From: Achromobacter arsenitoxydans SY8
Lineage (GTDB): Bacteria > Pseudomonadota > Gammaproteobacteria > Burkholderiales > Burkholderiaceae_B
Direction: 5' to 3'
Length of the DNA: 64,000 nt
Assembly (NCBI RefSeq): GCF_000236785.1
Contig: NZ_AGUF01000055.1
Location: 124,001-188,000, forward strand
Shown: piece after piece, positions 25,764 to 37,619 of the stretch
Numbering within the stretch: the first letter of the stretch is position 1
Layout of the letters: each line of letters starts with the position of its first letter
Notes under the pieces: model-generated
The model's input: the letters and a program-made list of their open reading frames with translations, nothing else
What the model was told of the DNA's origin: nothing
The model's database searches: none
Translations under genes and position numbers: made by a program

Positions 25764-27290
25764 TTAGCCGTCTGTTTGATCCTGCGCCTGAGCAAACAAG
25801 GGAAACGTGACGCGGATGCGGGTGCCGGGCAGGTCGGAATATTGGGAAGGATGGTCGCCAATCATCACGCTCGCCTGATGTTTCTGCGTGATCTCGCGCA
25901 CGATGGCAAGGCCCAGGCCGCTGCCGTCGGACGAGGTGCCCAGTACGCGGTAGAAGCGGTCGAACACGCGTTCGCGCTCTTCGGGCGGGATGCCCGGTCC
26001 CGAGTCTTCCACTTCCAGCACCGCCTGGCCGTCCGATTCCAGCACGCGCACAGTGATATGGCCGCCGCGCGGCGTGTAGCGCAGCGCGTTGTCCACCAGG
26101 TTGTTGAGCAGTTCGGCCAGCAGCAGCGGGTTGCCGTTGATCTCGACGGGGGTGTCCGACCCTTCGAAGCCCAGGTCGGTGCTGAGCGACAGCGCCAGCG
26201 GCACCCACTGCATGGTCTGCTCGTAGGCGATGGCGTTGATGTCTGTGCGGGTCAGGCCGATCGCGCTGGGATTTTCGGCGCGGGCCAGCAAGAGCAACTG
26301 GTTGACCAGCCGGGTCGCGCGCTCGGATCCGGTCACCAACTGGCGCAGGCTGGATTGCATTTCCTCGGGGCTGGCGTCGCGCAGCGCCAGTTCGGCCTGG
26401 GTCCGCAGGCCGGCCAGCGGCGTCTTCAACTGGTGGGCCGCGTCGGCAACGAAGCGGCGCTGCGCCTGGACGTTGGCGGACAGGCGGTCCAGCAGGTCGT
26501 TCATGGCCGCCACCAGCGGCGCGATCTCGGATGGCGCGGCGCGCTCGTCGATCGGCGACAGGTCGTCGGGACGGCGGGCCCGCAGGCGCTGCTGCAACGC
26601 ATTCAGCGGCGCCACGCCGCGCGACAGGCCGAACCACACGAGCAGTACGGCGATGGGCAGCACCACGAACTGCGGGATGATCACGCCCTTGATGATGTCG
26701 TTGGCCAGCTGCGTGCGTTTTTCGACGGTTTCCGCCACGATCAAAAGCGCGGGCTGGGTGTCGGGGATGTGCAGGTCGACCCACGTGAACGCCAGCCGGA
26801 TCCCGAATCCGCGCAGCGTGTCGTCCTCGTACTGAACCTCGCCGGGCCGGGGCTGCCCCACCGTGGCGGGCAGGGGCAGCGCGCGGTCGCCGCCCAGGTA
26901 TTCGCCGCGGCTGCCCAGGGCCAGCCAGAACACGCTGTCGGTTTCGTCGGCGCGCAGCACGTCGCGCGCGGCGTCGGTCATTTTCAGCACGGCGCGCCCG
27001 TCCTGGGCGTGGACCTGCCGCGTCAGCACATGAAGATTGTTGGCAAGCGCGCGGTCGTAGGGCACGTTGGCGATGTTCTGCGCCACCACATAGGTGATGG
27101 CGACGCTCATCGGCCACAGGAGAAACAGCGGCGCCAGCATCCAGTCCAGGATCTCGCCCAGCAGGGAGCGCTGGGGCGGCGCGAAGCTCGGGCCCTTGGC
27201 CCCGGCTTGCGTGATTTCCAGGGCTTCCTGGTTGAGCGGCTCTGGCGCGGGCTCAGCTCGAGAGGTACGCCGCACCCTGGTCCCGCTCAA
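25764..27290 (-). CDS. Sensor histidine kinase, TctE-like
   Basis: An inner-membrane sensor kinase of 508 residues. The first membrane helix is at about 50-72. A periplasmic sensor domain follows (about 73-205), then a second helix (about 208-225). A HAMP-like linker comes next, then the phospho-acceptor [15 protein letters not shown] with the His. The ATPase domain has N-box [18 protein letters not shown]1 [12 protein letters not shown] and G2 [12 protein letters not shown]. The frame opens with a TTG at 27290 that overlaps the regulator gene by 38 bases. An in-frame GTG at 27275, with GGGA upstream, may be the true start. It is probably the partner of the adjacent response regulator. The stimulus is unknown, although TctE-type kinases often sense carboxylates. 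Confidence 0.88.
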   Translation of the reverse strand: MSGTRVRRTSRAEPAPEPLNQEALEITQAGAKGPSFAPPQRSLLGEILDWMLAPLFLLWPMSVAITYVVAQNIANVPYDRALANNLHVLTRQVHAQDGRAVLKMTDAARDVLRADETDSVFWLALGSRGEYLGGDRALPLPATVGQPRPGEVQYEDDTLRGFGIRLAFTWVDLHIPDTQPALLIVAETVEKRTQLANDIIKGVIIPQFVVLPIAVLLVWFGLSRGVAPLNALQQRLRARRPDDLSPIDERAAPSEIAPLVAAMNDLLDRLSANVQAQRRFVADAAHQLKTPLAGLRTQAELALRDASPEEMQSSLRQLVTGSERATRLVNQLLLLARAENPSAIGLTRTDINAIAYEQTMQWVPLALSLSTDLGFEGSDTPVEINGNPLLLAELLNNLVDNALRYTPRGGHITVRVLESDGQAVLEVEDSGPGIPPEERERVFDRFYRVLGTSSDGSGLGLAIVREITQKHQASVMIGDHPSQYSDLPGTRIRVTFPLFAQAQDQTDG

Positions 27291-27942
27291 GACAGTAGCC
27301 CAGGCCGCGTACGGTCACGATCTTCACGCCGCTCGGCTCTAGCTTCTTGCGCAGGCGGTGCACGTAGACCTCGATGGCGTTGGTGCTGACTTCCTCGCCC
27401 CATTCGCAGAGGTGGTCGACCAGCTGGGTCTTGCTGACCATGCGCCCGCTGCGTGTCAGGAGGATCTCGAGCAGGCTGACTTCGCGGGCCGACAGGTCCA
27501 GCGTCTGGTCGTCCACGATGGCCACGCGGCCCGTCTGGTCGAACAGCAGCCGCCCGTGCTTGATCATCGTGGCGCCGCCGCCGGCGCCGCGCCGGGTCAG
27601 CGCCCGCACGCGGGCCTCTAGCTCGGACAGCGCGAAGGGCTTGGCCATGTAGTCGTCGGCGCCGAGGTCCAGGCCCTTGACGCGCTGCTCGATGCTGTCG
27701 GCGGCGGTGAGGATGAGCACCGGCAGGGCGGAGTTGCGCGCGCGCAGGCGGCGCAGGACTTCCAGCCCGGCCAGTTGCGGCAGGCCGAGGTCCAGGATGA
27801 GCAGGTCGAATGCCTGGGCGGCCAGCGCGGAATCGGCCGCCAGCCCGTCGCGCACCGCATCCACGGCATAGCCGTTGTGGCGCAACGAACGGGAAAGGCC
27901 GTCGGCCAGGATGCTGTCGTCTTCGGCGATCAGGATACGCAT
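27253..27942 (-). CDS. OmpR/PhoB-type response regulator, TctD-like
   Basis: A 229-residue cytosolic response regulator. The receiver domain (1-115) has acidic pocket AEDD, phospho-acceptor Asp in [11 protein letters not shown], and the conserved Lys in [17 protein letters not shown]. The winged-helix DNA-binding domain (135-225) includes [20 protein letters not shown] and [20 protein letters not shown]. The ATG at 27942 gives the standard MRILIAED start. It is the first gene of a likely operon with the overlapping kinase. The downstream MHS transporter is a plausible target. Confidence 0.92.
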   Translation of the reverse strand: MRILIAEDDSILADGLSRSLRHNGYAVDAVRDGLAADSALAAQAFDLLILDLGLPQLAGLEVLRRLRARNSALPVLILTAADSIEQRVKGLDLGADDYMAKPFALSELEARVRALTRRGAGGGATMIKHGRLLFDQTGRVAIVDDQTLDLSAREVSLLEILLTRSGRMVSKTQLVDHLCEWGEEVSTNAIEVYVHRLRKKLEPSGVKIVTVRGLGYCLERDQGAAYLSS

Positions 27943-28110
27943 GGGCTGCTGCAAGGAAAGAACCCGCCGCGCGCCTGCCCCCGCTTGCGGGAGGCGCCTT
28001 CCGCCTTGGGGCGCCCGGTGGCGGAAAAGGGGCAAAATACCGGGATCTATTTCAATTCTGTCATACGGCGCAACGCTTGCCACTCAGGGTATACGTGCAA
28101 AAGACTGGCA

Positions 28111-28130
28111 CACTGGTTTTTTGTACAGTA
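28111..28130 (+). promoter_or_regulatory. LexA (SOS) box of recA
   Basis: The pattern CTG-N10-CAG (28113-28115 and 28126-28128) with flanking A and TA fits the LexA operator. It overlaps a good -10 (TACAAT, 28129-28134) and lies next to a plausible -35 (CTGGCA, 28105-28110). Its position upstream of recA makes the call firm. Confidence 0.85.
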
Positions 28131-28153
28131 CAATCCGATGCCATAATCTGATC

Positions 28154-28183
28154 CGTAGCTTAAGGCGTAGCTTAAGACGTAAC
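28154..28183 (+). repeat. 12-bp tandem repeat in the recA leader
   Basis: CGTAGCTTAAGG and CGTAGCTTAAGA are directly adjacent and followed by a partial third unit CGTAAC. The block lies about 20 bases after the putative recA -10, so it would be transcribed as part of the 5' leader. Confidence 0.6.
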
Positions 28184-28314
28184 TCCACGCGGGGACGCAA
28201 CACCCCCGGCCCGGCGTTACGGGCTTGCCGGACACGCCTGACCCAACCCGTCAGACATTGCTGTCAGACCGCAGTTTTCCCAGACATCCAGATACGTTAC
28301 AGACAGGACTCCAC

Positions 28315-29376
<1,062 letters not shown>

Positions 29377-29499
29377 TCGAATCGGCTTTCAGGTCGCGGG
29401 CGATTCGTCCTCTGCGACCTTGCGCCGGCCTCCTGTGGCCGGCGTATCGCGGCAGGCGCCTTGACGGGCCTGCCGTTTTGCATAGCAAGCAGGAAGCGC

Positions 29500-30183
29500 A
29501 TGAGCTGGAAATCGACTCCCGCGTCCGCCGACCGCCTACGCGCCAGGCTGGACGACGAATTCGAAACGGTGGCCAAGCCGCAAGGCTTGCGCCGCACGTC
29601 CGACGCGCGTGGCGAGCGGGATGCCGGCGCACCGGACAGCCAGGCCGATCAATGGCAGCGCAGTTCCGAACAGCGCGGCGCGGCGCGTAACCGCCGCGCT
29701 ACCGCCGGCGACGCCGCCGCCGAGGATGCCGGCCAGGCTCGCAAAGGGCCGTCCCTGAAGATGCGCGCGGTGGGCTATCTGTCGCGGCGCGAACACGCGC
29801 GTGCAGAACTGGCTCGCAAACTGGCTCCTTACGCCGAAGACGCCGCCGAAGTCGAGGCCGTGCTGGATGCGCTCGAGAAAGAAGGGTGGCTGTCCACGGA
29901 GCGCTTTGCGCAAAGCCTGGTTCACCGGCGCGCAACGCGCCAGGGTGCGGCGCGCATCGTGCAGGAATTGCGCCAGCATGGGGTCGACGACAATCAGGTC
30001 GCCGAACTGCGCGACCAGCTTCGCGCCACCGAATACGACCGGGCCCTGGAGGTCTGGAAAAAACGATTCGACGCCAAGCCGGCCGATCGCAGCGCTTACG
30101 CCAAGCAGGCCCGCTTCCTGGCCAGCCGCGGATTCGCGCACGACGTCATTCGTCGCATCCTGGGCGAGGGCGACGAGGACTAG
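29500..30183 (+). CDS. recX: Regulatory protein RecX with long N-terminal extension
   Basis: RecX binds RecA filaments and limits their growth. The 227-residue protein is longer than the usual 150-170 residues. The RecX three-helix repeats start near residue 85 (SLKMRAVGYLSRREHARAEL), continue with VEAVLDALEKEGWLSTERFA and end RGFAHDVIRRILGEGDED. The first 85 residues are charged and low in complexity, with a possible disordered role. The ATG at 29500 follows AGGAAG. Its position directly after recA is the family norm, and co-transcription with recA is likely. Confidence 0.93.
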   Translation: MSWKSTPASADRLRARLDDEFETVAKPQGLRRTSDARGERDAGAPDSQADQWQRSSEQRGAARNRRATAGDAAAEDAGQARKGPSLKMRAVGYLSRREHARAELARKLAPYAEDAAEVEAVLDALEKEGWLSTERFAQSLVHRRATRQGAARIVQELRQHGVDDNQVAELRDQLRATEYDRALEVWKKRFDAKPADRSAYAKQARFLASRGFAHDVIRRILGEGDED

Positions 30184-30245
30184 GCGTTCGCCCGGCCCAC
30201 GTCCAGGGCGGCAGGCAATTTCTGCTTGCGCACGCCCGCCTGCCG

Positions 30246-31162
30246 CTACTTTGCCGACTTGATCCCAGCCAAGGTCTTGAAGCAGACGTCGCGGGTGATG
30301 GTCAGGAATTCCTCGATATACGAGGCGTCCGTGTCCTCACTGCGCACTGTGGCATACAGAGTGCGCCACACACCCTGCGGCCCCAGCCGGCAGAGCCGCA
30401 ACCAACCCTGATTCATGTATTCGGTAAGCGCCCAGTTCGGCAGCGCCGCGACGCCGCGGTTGCTGGCGACGAGCTGCGCAATGATCGGCGTCAGTTCCGC
30501 CTTGCGGATGGCGGCGGGTTCGACATCCGCGGGATCCAGGAACGCCGTGAAGACGTCCAGGCGCTGCTTGTCCACCGGATAGGTGATCAGCGTCTGGTCT
30601 GCCAGTTGCTCGGGCATGACGAATTTGCTGCTGGCCAGCGGATTGGACTCCGACACCGCCAGTACCAACTCGTATTTGAACAGCGGCAGGTATTCCACGG
30701 CGTCCAGCGGCTGGGGGTCGGACGTGATGACCAGGTCCAGGTCTCCGCGCACCAAGGCGGGCAGGGGGCGAATGAAAAGGCGGCCGACAGGTCCAGCGCC
30801 ACATCCGGCCACTGGACTCGGAAGGCGTCCAGCGCAGGCATCAGCCATTGAAAGCAGGAGTGGCAATCAATGGCCAGGTGCAGACGTCCGGTGCGTCCGG
30901 CCGCCAGCCGCTGCAGATCGCGCTCTGTGGCGCGGATGCGGGGCAGGACCTCGTCGGCCAGCGCCAGCACGCGCAGGCCGGCGGTGGTCAGCCGGGCCGG
31001 TCGGGTGCGGCGGTTAAGCAGGGGCGTGCCCAGGCGCGTTTCCAGGTCGCGCAACTGGTGCGACAGGGCCGACTGCGTCAGGTGCAGGCGCTCGGCGGCC
31101 TCCTGCAGGCTGCCGCCATCACGAATGGCGGTGAGCGTTTCAAGGTGGCGGATTTCTAGCAT
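30246..31162 (-). pseudogene. metR: MetR-like LysR regulator, frameshifted
   Basis: MetR is the LysR-type activator of metE that responds to homocysteine. Residues 1-60 are the HTH (MLEIRHLETLTAIRDGGSLQ, then AERLHLTQSALSHQLRDLE). The effector domain contains CHSCFQWLMPALDAFR. At the G5 run on the plus strand (30764-30768) the frame breaks. Restoring one base joins FSFAPLPALVRGDLDLVITS, matching the family, and gives a protein of about 305 residues ending AGIKSAK. The gene is divergent from metE, as in the classical metR-metE pair. The break may be a sequencing error in a homopolymer or a true mutation; as written, the effector domain is lost. Confidence 0.85.
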
Positions 31163-31269
31163 CAGAGCGGAAATATCAGTGCAAGGACGGGCCCTGGGCG
31201 GGCGGCAAGGTCCGGTTCCATGCCCGCAGATCCGGAATATGCAAATATTTTATGAGATTTCCTCATCTT

Positions 31270-31297
31270 ATGAATGTAGACATTGATTTTGATTCAT
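31270..31297. promoter_or_regulatory. Possible MetR site between metR and metE
   Basis: The inverted repeat ATGAAT-N16-ATTCAT lies in the divergent metR/metE promoter region. It contains TGAA and TTCA half-sites of the kind MetR uses (TGAA-N5-TTCA in enterobacteria), but the spacing is wider than the enterobacterial site. The call is weak and rests on position. Confidence 0.3.
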
Positions 31298-31356
31298 TTT
31301 AATTTGCCCGCAGAATAGCTGTCACTTGAACAAATTTATACTTTCGTGGAGTTATC

Positions 31357-33654
31357 ATGACTGTTATTCATAACTTGGGTTTTCCCCGCATTGGCGCTCA
31401 GCGCGAACTGAAGCGCGCCGTCGAGGGCTATTGGGCGGGCAAGCAGACCGCCGAAGCGCTGGAAGAAACCGGCCGTGAACTGCGCGCCCGGCACTGGAAG
31501 CTGCAAGCCGCCGCCGGCCTGAAGTTCGTGCCCGTCGGCGATTTCGCCTGGTATGACCAGATCCTGGAATGGACGACGCTGCTGGGCGCCGTGCCCGCCC
31601 GCTTTGGCCAGAAAGACACCGAACCCGTCACGCTCGACACACTGTTCCGCATGGGCCGCGGCCGTGCACCGACCGGCAAGCCGGCTGCCGCCTGCGAAAT
31701 GACCAAATGGTTCGACACCAATTACCACTACATCGTCCCGGAATTGGTGCCGGGGCAGACGTTCCGGATTGCCCGCGAATCGCTTTTCGCGCAGGTCAAG
31801 GAAGCGCAGGCGCTGGGCCTGGCGGTCAAGCCGGTGATTCCTGGGCCGCTGACCTGGCTGTACCAGGGCAAGGGCGATGCCTATGCGGACGGCGCCGCCG
31901 ACGCGGGCAAGCTGCAATTGCTGGCCGCGCTGCTGCCGGTCTACGAAGAGGTGCTGGCGCGCTTTTCCGGGCTGGGCGTGGAGTGGGTGCAGATCGACGA
32001 ACCCATCCTGGCGCTGGATCTGCCGCAAGCCTGGCGTGATGCCTTCCAGCAGGTCTACGCCAGGTTTTCGGCCAGCCCGGTCAAGTTGTTGGTCGCCACC
32101 TATTTCGACGGCCTGAAGGACAACCTGCCCGCCGCGCTGGCGTTGCCGGTGGCCGGCCTGCATGTAGACCTGGTTCGCGCGCCCGAGCAACTGGCCGACG
32201 TGGTTGCCGGCCTGCGCGCCGGGCAGGTGCTGTCCGCCGGCGTCATCAACGGCCGCAACATCTGGCGCACCGACCTGGATGCGGCCATTGCGGCGCTGGC
32301 GCCGGTCAAGCAGCAGCTTGGCGACCGCCTGTGGCTGGCCCCGTCGTGCTCGCTGCTGCACGTTCCGGTGGACCTGGCCAATGAAACCGAACTGGACGCC
32401 GAATTGAAGAGCTGGCTCTCGTTTGCGACGCAGAAACTGGACGAACTTAGCCTGCTGGGCCGCGCCCTCGACAGCGCGACGGATCCCTCGGTGCAGGAAG
32501 GCCTGGCCACGCAACGCGCCGCGCTCGCCGCGCGCCGCGCTTCGGTCCGGATCCACAACCCGGCCGTGGCTCAGCGCATGGCCGCCGCCGCCGGGGTGTC
32601 GCGCGACCGCGCGCCGTTCGCCAGCCGCATCGCCCGCCAGCAGGAACAACTGGGGCTGCCCGCCTATCCGACCACGACCATCGGCTCCTTCCCGCAGACT
32701 GCCGAAATTCGGGCGCTGCGCCGCGACTGGAAGGCTGGCGCGCTGACGGATTCGGCCTACGAGACTGCGATCCGCAAGGAAATCGAGGAAGTCATCCGCT
32801 TCCAGGAGAAGGTGGGCCTGGATGTGCTGGTCCATGGCGAGCCCGAGCGCAACGACATGGTTGAGTATTTCGGAGAACTGCTGGCGGGCTTTGCCTTCAC
32901 CCGGAACGGCTGGGTGCAGAGTTATGGCTCGCGTTGCGTCAAGCCGCCGATCATTTTCGGCGACGTGGCCCGTCCGGCGCCTATGACGGTAGGTTGGTCG
33001 TCTTATGCGCAGTCCCTGACCGACAAGCCCGTCAAGGGCATGCTGACTGGCCCTGTCACCATTTTGCAGTGGTCGTTCGTGCGCGACGACCAGCCGCGTG
33101 AACAGACCTGCCGCCAGCTGGCGCTGGCGCTGCGCGACGAAGTCGTGGACCTGGAAGCGGCCGGCATCAATGTCATCCAGATCGACGAGCCCGCCATCCG
33201 CGAAGGCTTGCCGCTGCGCCGCGCCGACTGGCAGGCGTACCTGGACTGGGCGGTGGATTGCTTCCGCCTGTCGACCGCCGGCGTGCGCGAAGCAACGCAG
33301 ATCCACACCCACATGTGCTATTCGGAGTTCAATGACATCATTGAGTCGATCGCGGCCATGGATGCGGATGTGATCACGATCGAAACTTCGCGTTCCAACA
33401 TGGAGCTGCTCAAGGCGTTCGAGGACTTCCGCTACCCGAACGACATCGGCCCCGGCGTGTACGACATCCATTCGCCGAACGTGCCTGAGGTGGACTGGAT
33501 GGTGGACCTGATGAACAAGGCCGCCGCCCGCCTGCCCAGGGAGCGTCTCTGGGTGAATCCCGATTGCGGCCTGAAGACCCGCGCCTGGCCGGAAACGGAA
33601 GCTGCGCTGATCGGCATGGTGCAGGCCGCGCGCGCGCTGCGCGAAGCCGCGTAG
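31357..33654 (+). CDS. metE: Cobalamin-independent methionine synthase
   Basis: MetE transfers the methyl group from 5-methyltetrahydropteroyl-triglutamate to homocysteine to form methionine, without vitamin B12. The 765-residue protein has the two-barrel layout: the N-terminal part starts [20 protein letters not shown], and the catalytic C-terminal part starts around residue 440 ([15 protein letters not shown]). The zinc ligands lie in [10 protein letters not shown] (near residue 650) and NPDCGLKTR (near 736). The ATG has GGAG upstream. The divergent metR gene, although frameshifted as written, is the expected activator. Confidence 0.98.
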   Translation: MTVIHNLGFPRIGAQRELKRAVEGYWAGKQTAEALEETGRELRARHWKLQAAAGLKFVPVGDFAWYDQILEWTTLLGAVPARFGQKDTEPVTLDTLFRMGRGRAPTGKPAAACEMTKWFDTNYHYIVPELVPGQTFRIARESLFAQVKEAQALGLAVKPVIPGPLTWLYQGKGDAYADGAADAGKLQLLAALLPVYEEVLARFSGLGVEWVQIDEPILALDLPQAWRDAFQQVYARFSASPVKLLVATYFDGLKDNLPAALALPVAGLHVDLVRAPEQLADVVAGLRAGQVLSAGVINGRNIWRTDLDAAIAALAPVKQQLGDRLWLAPSCSLLHVPVDLANETELDAELKSWLSFATQKLDELSLLGRALDSATDPSVQEGLATQRAALAARRASVRIHNPAVAQRMAAAAGVSRDRAPFASRIARQQEQLGLPAYPTTTIGSFPQTAEIRALRRDWKAGALTDSAYETAIRKEIEEVIRFQEKVGLDVLVHGEPERNDMVEYFGELLAGFAFTRNGWVQSYGSRCVKPPIIFGDVARPAPMTVGWSSYAQSLTDKPVKGMLTGPVTILQWSFVRDDQPREQTCRQLALALRDEVVDLEAAGINVIQIDEPAIREGLPLRRADWQAYLDWAVDCFRLSTAGVREATQIHTHMCYSEFNDIIESIAAMDADVITIETSRSNMELLKAFEDFRYPNDIGPGVYDIHSPNVPEVDWMVDLMNKAAARLPRERLWVNPDCGLKTRAWPETEAALIGMVQAARALREAA

Positions 33655-33864
33655 CCGGCTTGTCCGGGGCGGGGCGGGCAAGCCCGTCCCCGCCTTTCGG
33701 CCCGTTGCGGCGCCATGCCCGCGGGCCCGGCCGTTCCGGCTTGCCCTGCGCCGGACCCGCCCAAGAATACGGTTGCTACGTAGCGGCCTGCGCTATACTT
33801 TGAAGGTTTTGTTGCCGCGCACCATTATTACGCGCGGGCCATCTTCGCCCCGCAGGCCCCAAGC

Positions 33865-34467
33865 ATGCCCTTGCCACCGCCGGATTATCCTCGCCAACCG
33901 CTGCATACGCGTTCCATACGCGTGCAGTCGTATGCGCGCGATGACGGCAACTGGGATCTGGAAGCCGAGCTTATCGACGTCAAGGCGTACGATTTCCCCA
34001 AGCGCGACGGCGAGATGTTCAAGGCCGGGCAACCCATCCACCATATGCATCTGCGCATCACCATCGACGAGAATTTCTCGATCGTGGCGGCTCAGGCCGT
34101 CTATGACGCGGCGCCTTATGGGGAACATTGCAAGGCCATCGAGCCGGCGTACACTGACTTGATCGGCATGAACCTGCTCAAAGGGTTCCGCCGCCAGGTC
34201 AAGGAACGTTTCGGGCACGTGGAAGGCTGTACGCACATGACCGAACTGTCGCAGGTGCTTCCCACTGCGGCGGTCCAGACCATGGCCAACCGCCGGCGGC
34301 AGGAAATCAACCCGAACCGGCGTCCATTCCAACTGGACGGCTGCCATGCGCTGAGCACCGGCGGCCCCGTAGTGGCTGAGCATTATCCCGAGTGGTACAC
34401 CGGGGGTAGCGCTGAGGCATCGGCCGATTCGACCTCCGATTCACCTTCTTTTTCTCATACGTCCTGA
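33865..34467 (+). CDS. DUF2889 domain protein
   Basis: A 200-residue soluble protein matching DUF2889, found in Burkholderiales near recA-recX and sucCD. The conserved elements RSIRVQSYARDDGNWDLEAE, MHLRITIDENFSIVAAQAVY and VEGCTHMTELSQVLPTAAVQ are seen, with Cys and His near the end (DGCHALSTGGPVV). The function is unknown. It lies directly upstream of sucC (10 bases), with no terminator between them, so co-transcription with sucCD is likely. Confidence 0.85.
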   Translation: MPLPPPDYPRQPLHTRSIRVQSYARDDGNWDLEAELIDVKAYDFPKRDGEMFKAGQPIHHMHLRITIDENFSIVAAQAVYDAAPYGEHCKAIEPAYTDLIGMNLLKGFRRQVKERFGHVEGCTHMTELSQVLPTAAVQTMANRRRQEINPNRRPFQLDGCHALSTGGPVVAEHYPEWYTGGSAEASADSTSDSPSFSHTS

Positions 34468-34477
34468 CAGGTAACAC

Positions 34478-35638
<1,161 letters not shown>

Positions 35639-35660
35639 AGAGAAAATCAAGGATTCACAA

Positions 35661-36542
35661 ATGTCGATTCTGATCAACAAGGACACCAAGGTCATCACCC
35701 AGGGCATCACGGGCAAGACGGGCCAGTTCCACACCCGCATGTGCCGTGAGTACGCCAATGGCAAGGCCGCTTTCGTGGCCGGCGTGAACCCCAAGAAGGC
35801 GGGTGAAGACTTCGAAGGCGTGCCGATCTTCGCGTCGGTCAAGGACGCCAAGGCCGACACGGGCGCCACCGTGTCCGTCATCTACGTGCCGCCCGCCGGC
35901 GCCGCCGCCGCCATCTGGGAAGCTGTCGAAGCCGAACTGGAACTGGTGATCTGCATTACCGAAGGCATCCCGGTCCGCGACATGCTGGAAGTCAAGAACC
36001 GCATGAAGGCCAAGGGCAGCAAGACGCTGCTGCTGGGCCCGAACTGCCCGGGTCTGATCACCCCCGACGAAATCAAGATCGGCATCATGCCGGGTCACAT
36101 CCACCGCAAGGGCCGCATCGGCATCGTCAGCCGTTCGGGCACCCTGACGTACGAAGCCGTGGCGCAAGTCACCGAGCTGGGCCTGGGCCAATCCAGCGCC
36201 GTCGGCATCGGCGGCGATCCCATCAACGGCCTGAAGCACGTCGACGTGCTCAAGCTGTTCAATGACGATCCCGATACCGACGCCGTCATCATGATCGGCG
36301 AAATCGGCGGTCCGGACGAAGTCAACGCTGCCGAGTGGGCCAAGGACAACATGAAGAAGCCGGTCGTCGGCTTCATCGCTGGCGTCACCGCTCCTCCCGG
36401 AAAGCGCATGGGCCACGCTGGCGCCCTGATCTCTGGCGGCGCCGACACGGCCGACGCCAAGCTGGAAGTCATGGAAGCTTGCGGCATCCGCACCACGCGC
36501 AACCCCTCCGAAATGGGCAAGCTGCTCAAGTCGGTGCTGTAA
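35661..36542 (+). CDS. sucD: Succinate-CoA ligase alpha subunit
   Basis: SucD binds CoA and carries the transiently phosphorylated histidine of succinyl-CoA synthetase. The 293-residue protein has the CoA-binding Rossmann domain ([20 protein letters not shown]) and the phospho-histidine in [14 protein letters not shown], with His252. AAGGA precedes the ATG. It is the downstream partner of sucC and is followed by a strong terminator. Confidence 0.98.
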   Translation: MSILINKDTKVITQGITGKTGQFHTRMCREYANGKAAFVAGVNPKKAGEDFEGVPIFASVKDAKADTGATVSVIYVPPAGAAAAIWEAVEAELELVICITEGIPVRDMLEVKNRMKAKGSKTLLLGPNCPGLITPDEIKIGIMPGHIHRKGRIGIVSRSGTLTYEAVAQVTELGLGQSSAVGIGGDPINGLKHVDVLKLFNDDPDTDAVIMIGEIGGPDEVNAAEWAKDNMKKPVVGFIAGVTAPPGKRMGHAGALISGGADTADAKLEVMEACGIRTTRNPSEMGKLLKSVL

Positions 36543-36565
36543 GCCACAGCAATGCGCGATAAAAA

Positions 36566-36591
36566 AGCCCGCTTCGGCGGGCTTTTTTTTG
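36566..36591 (+). terminator. Intrinsic terminator after sucD
   Basis: An 8-bp stem AAGCCCGC/GCGGGCTT closed by a TTCG tetraloop is followed by eight T residues and preceded by an A run. Confidence 0.95.
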
Positions 36592-36671
36592 TCCGTGTTT
36601 TTGGCGGCTTCCTAGGGTAATCCCGCGTCCAGGATGCGGTCGGGCCAATCATACGGAAAGCTGAACGAAAC

Positions 36672-36677
36672 TATAAT
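36672..36677 (+). promoter_or_regulatory. Perfect -10 box upstream of the first terC
   Basis: An exact TATAAT lies about 130 bases before the first terC start and after the sucD terminator. The -35 region at the expected distance is poor (TCATAC). It would start an RNA near 36684, leading into the terminator-like hairpin. Confidence 0.55.
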
Positions 36678-36692
36678 GAAAGAAATTTTGCG

Positions 36693-36745
36693 CGTACCAG
36701 CAAGAATGCCGTCGGGCTCGCACCAAGACGGTCAGTACGTTTTTT
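36693..36745 (+). terminator. Terminator-like hairpin in the terC leader
   Basis: The outer stem CGTAC/GTACG (36693-36697 with 36735-36739) and inner stem GCCGTC/GACGGT (36708-36713 with 36727-36732) are followed at once by six T residues (36740-36745). Coming after a perfect -10 and before the coding start, it could be an attenuator, or the end of a roughly 60-base small RNA. Confidence 0.55.
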
Positions 36746-36775
36746 GCGTTCAATTCATCCATTAAATTGGTTTTC

Positions 36776-36798
36776 TCCTAGGGGGATCACACCTAGGA
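36776..36798 (+). promoter_or_regulatory. Hairpin covering the terC ribosome binding site
   Basis: TCCTAGG (36776-36782) pairs perfectly with CCTAGGA (36792-36798). The AGGA in the right arm lies nine bases before the ATG at 36808, at good ribosome-binding distance. The stem could block translation until melted or bound. A second purine run (GAGAGG) lies between the hairpin and the ATG but very close to it. Confidence 0.5.
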
Positions 36799-36807
36799 AA
36801 GAGAGGC

Positions 36808-37506
36808 ATGGAACTCAGTTCAGCGGCATTCTGGATAGCGTTGCTCCAGATCATTTGGGTCAACATTCTGCTATCGGGCGACAACGCCGTGGTTATTGCG
36901 CTGGCAGCGCGGTCGCTGCCCCCGGCGCAACAGAAGAAAGCGATCGTCGTCGGTTCCGCCGCCGCGATCATCATGCGTATCGTGCTGACGCTCGTCGCGG
37001 CCAAACTGCTGTTGCTGCCTTGGCTCAAGCTGATCGGCGCGTTGCTTTTGGTCTACATCGGCGTGACACTGCTGTTGCCGGAAGGCGAAGAAGATGGCGC
37101 GGGTAAGACGCAAGGCAATCTGCTGACCGCGATTCGCACTATCATGATTGCCGACCTGGTCATGAGCCTGGACAACGTGGTGGCGGTCGCCGCCGCGGCG
37201 ATGGGCGACACGACCTTGCTGGTTGTGGGCCTGGCGATCAGTATTCCCCTGGTCATCTTTGGCAGCACGCTGCTTTTGAAAGTCATCGAACGCTTCCCGG
37301 TCATCGTCTGGGTGGGGGCGGCCTTGTTGGGCTTCATCGCCGGCGAACTGCTGGTGGGCGATCCCGCCCTGCAAGAACCCGTGGCGCGCATCGACGCAGC
37401 CCTGGGCGTGACGCAGCACAGCTTTGCCTTGATGACTGGCGCGCTCGGCGCAGTGCTGGTCCTGGCGATTGGTAAAGTTTTGCAGATGCGTCAGAAAGCT
37501 GACTGA
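36808..37506 (+). CDS. TerC family membrane protein (YjbE type), first paralogue
   Basis: A 232-residue inner-membrane protein with seven hydrophobic helices. TerC-family proteins (YceF/MeeF/Alx/YjbE) are linked to manganese efflux and metallation of exported proteins, originally named for tellurite resistance. The two symmetric acidic motifs, LSGDNAVVIALAAR near residue 22 and MSLDNVVAVAAAA near 117, are present. The leader contains a promoter, terminator and SD-covering hairpin, hinting at RNA-level control. A second TerC gene follows after 113 bases. Confidence 0.92.
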   Translation: MELSSAAFWIALLQIIWVNILLSGDNAVVIALAARSLPPAQQKKAIVVGSAAAIIMRIVLTLVAAKLLLLPWLKLIGALLLVYIGVTLLLPEGEEDGAGKTQGNLLTAIRTIMIADLVMSLDNVVAVAAAAMGDTTLLVVGLAISIPLVIFGSTLLLKVIERFPVIVWVGAALLGFIAGELLVGDPALQEPVARIDAALGVTQHSFALMTGALGAVLVLAIGKVLQMRQKAD

Positions 37507-37541
37507 AAGCTGAACTACAATAATAAGTTGTCCTGAATTCT

Positions 37542-37585
37542 CTCGCCGCGCGGTGCGCGGCGAGGCGGCCGGACCGGGACCGGCC
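37542..37585 (+). repeat. Double hairpin between the two terC genes
   Basis: A 10-bp perfect stem CTCGCCGCGC/GCGCGGCGAG with a 3-base loop (37542-37564) is followed by a 6-bp stem GGCCGG/CCGGCC with a 7-base loop (37567-37585). There is no T run, so it is more likely an mRNA-stabilising or pausing element than a terminator. Confidence 0.6.
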
Positions 37586-37619
37586 ATTCTTTTCATATAA
37601 ATGCCTTCGGGGGTTCAAA

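Noticed and set aside
31336..33681. A 781-codon open frame antisense to metE
   Set aside because: It is rich in Arg, Gln, His and Gly with no domain, and is fully explained as the complement of metE.
36661..36808. yybP-ykoY manganese riboswitch before terC
   Set aside because: The leader lacks the conserved GGGGAGUA and CCGAAA elements and is too short before the terminator. Only a generic terminator/hairpin leader is reported.
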